Made by a program: the position numbers and the translations under genes
Shown: positions 56,901 to 64,000 of the stretch, one piece after another
Position numbering within the stretch: position 1 is the stretch's first letter
How the letters are laid out: each line of letters begins with the position of its first letter
Source of the DNA: Sclerotiophoma versabilis
Taxonomy: Eukaryota > Ascomycota > Dothideomycetes > Pleosporales > Didymellaceae
Reading direction: 5' to 3'
Assembly: GCA_012274445.1 (NCBI GenBank)
Contig: JAAROD010000080.1
Coordinates: 372,001 to 436,000, forward strand
Length of the DNA: 64,000 nucleotides
Notes under the pieces: generated by a model
Database searches by the model: none
Told to the model about the DNA's origin: nothing
Seen by the model: only the letters and a program-made list of their open reading frames with translations

Positions 56901-57687
56901 GTGTTTGAGAGAGTGTTCGAGTCCAGAATGTGGATGCCGCCGTTTTTAGTGGCTGCACATATATATTGACCTGCACGCTTCATGATGGTGTACTGGGCTT
57001 CAGCTGGAAGCTGCGTGGAGTCAGCATGGGTAGCAGTCTGACGTCGGATCTGTACACTCACAGTCTCGGTAATGGCGCCCTTCTCTACGTCCACCTTGAA
57101 CATCCGGTCCTGGCATCCTGCGACCAGGATTTCCCGTGTACCCTTGGAGGTGAAGTTCATGCACTTGAGATCCTTGAACTCGTTGCTCCTACAACCCGTA
57201 CATCAGCGATATCCAGCACCTTTCACACTGGTGTCTGCAAGTCCAACATACGTGAGGTGCCATTGTGTTATACCGCGCCGGTGGGCGTAGTGAACGCTCT
57301 GCTTCGAGATGGATAGGACGCCCTTCTCGGTGAAGAGGAACTGTTTGACGGGCCCTTCGGTGGCGGCATGGCCACGGTAGGACGTGTATCGTTCAAGGGT
57401 TGCGCCGTAGAAAGAGGAAATGCGCCCCTGCACGGGTGTAAGTTGTCGTAGCAAGGGTTGGCGCAGCGTAGGTGCTCACGAGGCTGTTGCCGGTCCACAG
57501 CAATTCTTGAGACGTGTCAAAGGCAAAGGTCGCTACGGGTGTGGGAGGGTGGTGCGGTCCTGGAGGAGGCAGCTGCACGAATGCAAGCTAGGATTCCATC
57601 AGCTATTGTTCGGTGCGCAGTGTATCGCAGCTTGTCCTGGGCGCAAGCGGCATTGGTGGGGCATACCTCGTCCCAGTCCGCCTCCAT
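53946..57687 (-). CDS. PAN2: PAN2 deadenylase catalytic subunit
   Basis: This is the poly(A)-specific ribonuclease of the PAN2-PAN3 complex, which trims mRNA tails. Seven exons: 57687-57667, 57572-57480, 57427-57252, 57188-57062, 57010-56418, 56371-55952 and 55899-53946, 1127 aa. Phase closes throughout. Intron 57011-57061 is 51 nt, in frame and without stop. The 21-nt first exon encodes MEADWDE. Layout: N-terminal WD40 region (LLWTGN, GHTGSISDMDAKGDFLATCG), linker, a UCH-like pseudo-ubiquitin-hydrolase domain (GLETHIANSYANSLLQLFRF) and a C-terminal DEDDh nuclease. The nuclease acids are in AIDAEFI, the Asp in GHSLANDFRTINIH and the His in DTHDSIEDATTALKLW. Cys pairs CAQC and CTKC are in the expected place. 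Confidence 0.96.
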
Positions 57688-58438
57688 TCTGACAGCACGT
57701 TCGCCGGTATTATGTGCCTGTGACGCGTTTTCCACATGCTCCAGGCATCCTCGTCATTCTCCAGGATGCGAGTTGCGAGTCGTGAGTGAGGTTGAAGCTA
57801 CGCGGCGCGTTTGAAGCATGATTGGTGATGTTGCCCCACGTAACAAAGCTAGCACGGCGCGCCTCGGGGAGGTAGGACTATCAACAGCACCTGCACGAAG
57901 CAGCATCCCGATAAAACACAAATGGTGAGGGACTCAGAATTGGCGTTGTCTTGCCTGGTAAATATCTAAGGCTACTGATATGCTACATAAAGAGAACTCT
58001 AGTCTACGCTTGCCATGTCGATGCTCTCAAAGCAGCTGAGGTATCTTACCTGATCATGTACGTACAATGCAGAGTCGTGTGCGCCAAGCTGTCAATCCAC
58101 AGCGTGAAAGTCGTTTTGGGTATCGAACGCCTATTGAGTGAACCAACTTAGTCTTGGACGCTCACAGAAGATAGTTGAGAACCCAGAGGTCATACCGAAT
58201 ATGTGTCGGTGCCAGAACGCCGCAAACCCTGGGGGCCGTGAAACGTGGGAGTATGCCGACCTAGAGAAGGTCAGCTTGGTCCATACCATAATGTCTCGCT
58301 AGTCGCGCTCAGAGCCACGTGTGCTTTAGCAAGACATGCATAAGCTGATGACTCTCAAGGCTACAATGTAAGCCAAGTTTAACGCTGCACATCATTGAAA
58401 ACGTACCTTTGGAGGAACGGCTGTCAGCGCGGATGCGC
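57688..58438. other. Intergenic between PAN2 and SPF30
   Basis: Holds the PAN2 upstream region and the 3' side of SPF30. No gene is seen. Confidence 0.5.
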
Positions 58439-59388
58439 TCAGTACTTGGCTTCATCGTCATCGTCAGCATCTTTCTTGTGGTCATAACGTTGGCGTTTGT
58501 GGGTTTCGGTCATGCCCTTGCCAGAGCCGGTAAAGCCAACTCTACTGCCAAAGGCAGTACTTGTTCTGAACATGGATTCTTTCTTTGCAATCTTTTTTCC
58601 GATGCCCTTGCTCTGGAAATCTTTCCAGTTCCCGACGCTCTTCTTCAGCTGACCCTTATTGGGTACCCGGTTGACGCGCTTGGGTTCATCGAGCGGTGTA
58701 CCGGCTTTTGCAGCTTGTGCGTTCGGGTTGACGCTAGCGGGACCCGAGATGACGTGTGGAGTCGACGTGGTTGGGGTTACTGGTGAAGGCGCAGCGGCAG
58801 GTTCGGGCTCGCGCTTCCTCTTGCTCGGCAGTGGTCGCACACGGTCGCCGTCGACGGTCAAAGTGTCGTCGTACTCGATGAAGCGTACAAGGTACTTCGG
58901 CGCAGAAGCTGATCCGAGTTTACTCTGGATCTTGGCCTTGTACCACGACCTGTCTGTCCATTGCGCCTCGCACATATCGCCGGTATTGAAGACTACAGGC
59001 TTCTCGGGCTCCTGCTTCTCCACCACTTTCCTCAAGAGAGGGTGCTTCTCCGGATCGAACTTTGGTGCTGCCGGCGCCGGCGCCTGGGGGAGCTGCGCCT
59101 CCAGTGGTTCGAGCTGTGTCTTGAATCCTGCAATGGCCGCATTGTGTGCTGCCACTGCTTGCTCTGCTTCGGTCTTCATGGCCTCCCATTGCTCGCGGTC
59201 CTCGCCAGGTCCCATACCAGCCAACTCGGCATCGATTCCAGATATCTGCGCAAATGTCAGTAGACTGCGAATGATGTAGGCAAGCACTAACTTACAGTGG
59301 TAGCCCACTCATCGCGCTTCTTCTCTTCATTCTGAATGTCGCGCTTGATGTACCAAATCTGGTCCTTGATCGCCTTAATGTCCGACAT
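58439..59388 (-). CDS. SPF30: Tudor-domain splicing factor, SPF30/SMNDC1-like
   Basis: Two exons, 59388-59296 and 59245-58439, encode 299 aa. Intron 59246-59295 (GTAAGT...GCGCAG) joins EWATT to ISGID. The N-terminal ~110 residues are helical (MSDIKAIKDQIWYIKRD). A Tudor domain follows (NTGDMCEAQWTDRSWYKAKI, VRFIEYDDTLTVDGDRVRPL), which in human SPF30 binds symmetric dimethyl-arginine of Sm proteins and helps tri-snRNP join the spliceosome. The C-terminus has the family NWKDFQSKGIGKK and KESMFRTSTAFGSRVGFTG, with a basic then acidic end. It is divergent from AP-1. Confidence 0.93.
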
Positions 59389-60565
59389 TCTGCGCGGGAT
59401 GCCCTACGGGTATTGTGTTTGTATCGAAGTGGTACAGCGGCAAGTAAGTGACATCTAAAAGTCGCGCTGAGGGTTCGCGGCAAACATGACGCTCGGAATG
59501 GCAGCCGCATATCTTGGCAGGCTTTCCCCACTCTTTTGGACCCTCTCTTCAGCCCTATGAGTGTCGAGGACGGTAACACCAGGTAGAAATGCTGGTGGGG
59601 TTTGGAGCAATTGAACATCAACCAGCTCGTCCGCGGGCGAGATAAGTTCTATGCACTACTTCAGTCATGCTGACTTGCTGCTCACTAACTGTCGAGACCG
59701 CGGAGGTCCTTCACAGTATTGCATCACGAGCTCGGACCAAATCTCAAGCAGCCTCACGTTAAAGAGACCAGCACTTGGGATAGTGGCTCAGCTTGTGCAT
59801 CGTCGCATTGCCAAAAAGAATTCGAACACCTGGTGGAGTTTCTACAATTATTTTTCTGCATTGTCAGGAACAGGTACGGCGATCGGCTCCTGCTCTTCGA
59901 TGGCGTTCTCGAAACCCCACATGGCAGATGCCGCAGTTGATTGATAAGCGATCAGCCCGTGAGTCTCTGGCCTCTGCTGCGCCCTTCTGCTCCCCACCTA
60001 CCAGTCACACTCCCCAGTGCAGCCTATCAGTGACGCTCGCTCATCTCTGCCGACGCTCTCCGCCGGTGTGCGACGGCGCTATCCTTGCTCCGCGAAGTCG
60101 CCCGTTTCATCTGACAGGGTTCACCAGCGGACTAGGCCTTCAAGGCAGCGAGGCTACGTACAGGCGAATTTGCTGCCGCTCCTCCTCCATCCTCCTGACA
60201 CCTTGCGACCTGCTATCCGTGACCTCTGGACCGAACGCTCCCACGGGCCCCATTGAATGTGCTGCGCGCGCAGAACGCTCTCGACTCGCCTTCTAACACG
60301 CTCACGCCTATTACCGCCGTTGAGCCCGCCACCGCTCTGACCCGCGCTGTGAGCAGCTAGTCACCACTGTCTCGCACCCTCCTGCGTCATACACACGAAC
60401 ATTCCGAATCACGAATTACCCGCAATTGCACCCAGTGGTGTTTCGGCGGGTGGCAAAAAAGCTGCTCTAGGATAGCAGATCGACAGCCAGCCCCTCCAAG
60501 CAACCGCGACTTGTAAAAGCGTTCAACTTCCCCAGAAATTATTCCACCCCGCACCCACTGCCGCC
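59389..60565. promoter_or_regulatory. Divergent promoter region SPF30 / AP-1
   Basis: 1.2 kb separates the divergent start codons. The AP-1 side is C/T-rich from about 59950, consistent with a long 5' leader. No supported gene or clear TATA is seen. Confidence 0.4.
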
Positions 60566-62518
60566 ATGTCTGGCACCGGCAACGACTTCCAGAACGGCGC
60601 GCCATTCTATCTCGACGCGACACAGCAGGACTTGCTCCTAGCAGCCCTTGCATCGAACAACCAGAACCCCACTGATCTCTTCTCCGACATCAACGGACTA
60701 GACGGGAAACCGGCTTTTGGCAATGACCAATTACAGTACCCCGTCAACAACCTCGACCCTTCTACTTTTTTCTCGCCGCACCAAAGCACTCCCGCCAATG
60801 CATTCGGCACTTTGGGTGTGGACGAGAGCCCGTTCATCGATTACCTTGATGGCGACACCTCTTTGAACTTCGACGGCGATAACAACGGGGCTCGCATGAT
60901 CGGCTCTCTCCCGGGTGATTCACCTGAAGGGGAGTCGAACGAGAAGCGCAAGAGCCCAGATGAAGATGGTGAAGATGATGACGAAGAAGGCGGTGGTAAG
61001 CGACGGGAAGGAGACGACAAACAGGCGAAGAAGCCTGGTCGTAAGCCACTAACCTCAGAGCCTACTACAGTACGTTCGCCTAGCAGTATCTGGAGATGGC
61101 GACTAACAAGCATTTAGAAGCGCAAAGCTCAGAACAGAGCTGCTCAGCGAGCCTTCAGAGAGAGAAAAGAAAAGCACTTGAAAGATCTGGAGACTAAGGT
61201 TCAGGAACTTGAAAAGGCCTCAGACGCTGCCAACCACGAAAATGGCCTTCTGCGTGGTCAAGTCCAGCGATTGCAGATGGAACTGCGCGAATATCGCAAG
61301 CGTCTTTCGCTCAACAGCACCGGCGTCAACCGCGCTGCTCCTGCTGGAGGCTTCAGTTCCATGCTCAACAACACCAACAGCAACTTCCAGTTTGAGTTCC
61401 CACGATTCGGACATCTTCCCGGCAACCACCTACTGGAGAATGGTCCACTGTCGAAGCCAAAGTCAGCTTCTATGTCAACAACTCGACCAGCTGCTCAGAC
61501 TTTAAGTCCATCGAACACGGCTAATACATCCCTTGTCCAGTCGCCTGTAGATGGTATCAGTCCCGCAACCAATGGCTCTCGTTCAGGCAGTACTACTAGC
61601 GTACGCAACACCAACAATGCCACACAAAAGCCTCATCGCAGCAGTACAGACAGCTCGGTCGTGTCACAGTCACGTGTCTTTCAGTTCAACAGCGGCTCGT
61701 CGACACACTCGGATTCTCCCTCCACTTCTTCTACCTCACCAACGAATCAGGACTCGTCGTGTGGCACATCGCCAGAGCCGGGTCATACCTCGCCAGACCA
61801 GAAGGACACGATCGCAGACGGATATGTGTGTCATGGCAACTCGGAAGGTGAGATTTCCTTCTGCGAAAAACTCAACATGGCCTGCGGCAACCCACGCAAT
61901 CCTGTCCCTCGTGCCAAATCAGTGTCCAAGTCTGACGACAATATCTCTCCTGCAGTCACACAAGCCAAATCACCTGGCGCCGACCTCAATAGTATCGACT
62001 TCTTTGCCAACCAAAACGGCGGTGCATTTGAGCCGAACCTCTTCGGAGAGTACCGCGATACGAATACTGCCATCATGGGCACCGATGGCGACTTCAACAG
62101 CGGCTTCTTTAACGATGCTTTCCTCAATACTGGCTATGCCAGTCCCTTCCACTTCGGCGATACACCTGCAGTGCAGAAGCCGAATCCTCTGGAGCAGATC
62201 GAGCGCATACAAGATGGCGAAGAGGAGGTGGTTCCGGGTGAGGACATCGACCAGATGCTCAACTGCCACAAGATTTGGTCAGTAACATGCACGTTCAGCA
62301 GTCGACCAGACACACTAACAGTCAGCAGGGACAAACTTTCAAGTCGCAATGACTTCAAGGACGGCACCATCGACATCGACAACCTGTGCTCAGAGCTCCG
62401 TGCCAAGGCACGCTGTTCAGAAAGCGGTGTGGTTGTTGACCACAAGGATGTGGAAGAGGCTCTCAAGCGTCTGCCCAAGGACCAACAGCAGCCAACTTGG
62501 TCGCAACGAACGACATGA
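60566..62518 (+). CDS. AP1: AP-1-like bZIP redox regulator (Yap1 family)
   Basis: Three exons, 60566-61069, 61118-62277 and 62329-62518, encode 617 aa. The introns are 61070-61117 and 62278-62328. The second is 51 nt and in frame. The bZIP starts at residue about 169: KRKAQNRAAQRAFRERKEKH (the Yap-specific basic region), then leucine heptads to about 230. The middle is Ser/Thr/Asn-rich. The n-CRD has three Cys (YVCHGNSEGEISFCEKLNMA ending in Cys, first Cys about residue 406). The c-CRD has three: MLNCHKIW, NLCSELRAKARC and then SESGVVVDHKDVEE. The n-CRD/c-CRD disulfide masks an export signal near the C-terminus in yeast Yap1, so this is the oxidative-stress regulator equivalent to ChAP1/AaAP1. 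Intron placement fits this region exactly. Confidence 0.96.
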
Positions 62519-63292
62519 TTTCTTTTCTTCAATGTGCCAGATTTTGGTTTGGGCGATACCAGTCAATCGTTGAGCGCAATACAGCAGCTTTCGAACTTTG
62601 TGACGATGCGATGACATTCCCTGTTGGGGCATTGGCGTTGATGGAGCAGTGAGGATGAGCACTCAGATGGATCATTCCTTAAGGAGCATCAAGGGGGTGA
62701 CAATTAGGCGTTATGTTGGATTCAGCTCAGCTTCATTTTGTCTGTAGCTCAATGCGATTCACTAACCAAACATTCTTCAGTTTTACGTTGCCTGCACATC
62801 TTTCATCTTGTTACCCTGCAGATGCTGCATCGCTCTTTCGTTGTTTTGGAGGAAGGCACGAACAGAAGAACCAATCCTACACCTTTGCACTTTTTCGTCC
62901 ACCTACCCTGTTAACTTCCGTCATCACTGCTGCCGGGTTTTTGATCACAACATACAATGCCTTCCCTCTTGACGCTGATCAATGTCCTTGCTTCAGCCGC
63001 ACGGGTACTGCGGCAAGGAGCGTCATCCAGGCCCCACACAAGGCGATCCTCCAGCAGCAGCCCCGCGAATGAGAGCCGTGAAACTTCCTAGCTCCCGCAG
63101 TCAGCCATGTCGCGCCTGCGTCAAGAAACAGGCTTGCGTGCGCCATATGTGATTTCCTCCAACGCATCTCAACGTGCACACCTAACCTCACACTTCACAA
63201 TTGCCTGCCCGTAGGTAAAGGGTCTGCTCACGACTTCTTCGGCATCGTGACGTAATCGACCTAATGGTGGGAAGTCGCGCCTCATCTTCGAC
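62519..63292. other. Intergenic, 3' of AP-1 and upstream of glycosyltransferase
   Basis: An open frame at 62713-63072 (+) has no domain, and the sequence is pyrimidine-rich. I treat it as leader and intergenic sequence. Confidence 0.45.
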
Positions 63293-64000
63293 ATGCTGGC
63301 ACCTTTGCGCCGCTTCTTGCGGAGCCCCAACCCATTCATGAACGGACACGCGATCGGTCGCCCTTTAAGCACCCCTTCGAGCCCCCGACGATGGCTCCGT
63401 CTCGTACTGGCAATCGCCTTCATAGGCATCGGTGTCAACCTCTTGTTCTTTCTCGACTCAACCTTCGTCGAAAGGCTACCAAGCCAGATCTTGGGCAACC
63501 AAGCATTCCATCCCAAGCCCTTCGCACCCGCACCGCACGATCTCGAATCGCAAGACGTTGACAACGGACAAGATTATTGGCTTTGGGACACCAAGACACA
63601 GTTCTACAAGAAGAAGGACCTCGACTGGAACGTAGGAATCATGGACGAATGCTTCCTGTTCCCTAAGCACCTGACGAAGAAGAACGTACAGGTCGTGCTT
63701 AAGACAGGTGTGGCGGATCACCCGGCACGGACGCAGGCAATGGTGAACACTATCATCAAATGTATACGAAACGTGCTCATCGTCTCAGACGATGATCATA
63801 GCTACGGTCCTTTCAGAGCCGTCGACGTGCTGGCCAATCTCCCGGCAAAGACATATATGAAGGAAGAGGACTACACCATCTATGAGGCGCAAAAGAACGC
63901 TACTCGCGATGGTATAGAGCTACATCAGGGCCACGAAGGCTGGGTGATCGACAAGTACAAGTTTCTGCCGGCAATAGAGAAGGCGATTGAGCACAACAGC
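63293..64000 (+). CDS. Membrane-anchored glycosyltransferase-like protein, 5' part
   Basis: The frame is open from ATG 63293 to the window edge (236 codons), so the 3' end is missing. Residues 1-~30 are basic (RRFLRSPNPFMNGHAIGRP). Then a single transmembrane segment (WLRLVLAIAFIGIGVNLLFF) makes it a type II Golgi-style protein. The lumenal part has VQVVLKTGVADHPARTQAMV, IRNVLIVSDDDHSYGPFRAV, and later HEGWVIDKYKFLPAIEKAIE. The VLKTG...IVSD pattern matches fungal DUF604/GT31-like (Fringe-related) proteins in my memory. Donor and acceptor are not known. Introns beyond the edge cannot be seen. Confidence 0.7.
   Translation, partial: MLAPLRRFLRSPNPFMNGHAIGRPLSTPSSPRRWLRLVLAIAFIGIGVNLLFFLDSTFVERLPSQILGNQAFHPKPFAPAPHDLESQDVDNGQDYWLWDTKTQFYKKKDLDWNVGIMDECFLFPKHLTKKNVQVVLKTGVADHPARTQAMVNTIIKCIRNVLIVSDDDHSYGPFRAVDVLANLPAKTYMKEEDYTIYEAQKNATRDGIELHQGHEGWVIDKYKFLPAIEKAIEHNS

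Noticed and set aside
62713..63072. 119-codon plus frame after AP-1
   Set aside because: No recognisable domain, hydrophobic by chance, in pyrimidine-rich DNA.

Overview
This window is nuclear DNA of a filamentous ascomycete. The genes carry short GT-AG introns (mostly 44-63 nt), and RAT1, USO1, PAN2, ICP55, an AP-1/Yap1 bZIP factor and a carboxypeptidase-S-like M20 peptidase all have the filamentous-fungal form. Protein style (Asp/Tyr-rich secreted protein, 7TM-RGS receptor, proteinase-K-type subtilases) fits Dothideomycetes, probably Pleosporales. That lineage call is an inference from remembered family appearance, not a search.

Layout. 0.2-2.2 kb: an acidic secreted or wall protein with an apparent one-base frameshift. 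2.8-3.8 kb: alpha/beta hydrolase (-). 4.3-7.6 kb: USO1/p115 vesicle tether (-), divergent from RAT1 5'-3' exoribonuclease (+, 8.4-11.6 kb), whose leader holds a 9-bp minisatellite. 12.6-13.2 kb: a three-exon small secreted protein. 14.4-15.7 kb: an unknown charged protein interrupted by one in-frame TAA. 15.7-20.3 kb: a gene-poor, partly very AT-rich zone with decayed coding stretches and a 17-G run. 20.3-21.5 kb: secreted beta-helix protein. 21.7-23.5 kb: M20 peptidase (-). 23.8-26.0 kb: four-exon 7TM-RGS protein (-). 26.0-29.2 kb: gene-poor, with a diverged tandem repeat. 29.2-30.3 kb: old yellow enzyme (-). 31.3-32.9 kb: ICP55 (-), divergent across 299 bp from a SIRT5-class sirtuin (33.2-34.2 kb, +). 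34.2-41.4 kb: gene desert with an SDR pseudogene. 41.4-46.3 kb: two paralogous secreted subtilisin-like proteases. 46.6-48.1 kb: unknown protein with six degenerate copies of a DVDELVRWVSRRD motif. 48.8-50.5 kb: MFS anion:cation symporter. 51.5-52.0 kb: a cryptic four-exon cysteine-containing secreted protein without an ATG. 53.9-57.7 kb: PAN2 in seven exons (-). 58.4-59.4 kb: Tudor splicing factor SPF30 (-). 60.6-62.5 kb: AP-1-like bZIP redox regulator (+). 63.3 kb to the end: N-terminus of a membrane-anchored glycosyltransferase-like protein, cut by the window edge.

Housekeeping RNA and trafficking genes (USO1, RAT1, ICP55, sirtuin, PAN2, SPF30, AP-1) alternate with accessory zones holding secreted proteins, relics and AT-rich DNA. 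No biosynthetic cluster, CRISPR array, convincing tRNA or intact transposon was seen. The best candidates for novelty are the TAA-interrupted gene, the motif-repeat protein, the two small secreted proteins and the in-frame intron inside the AP-1 redox domain.
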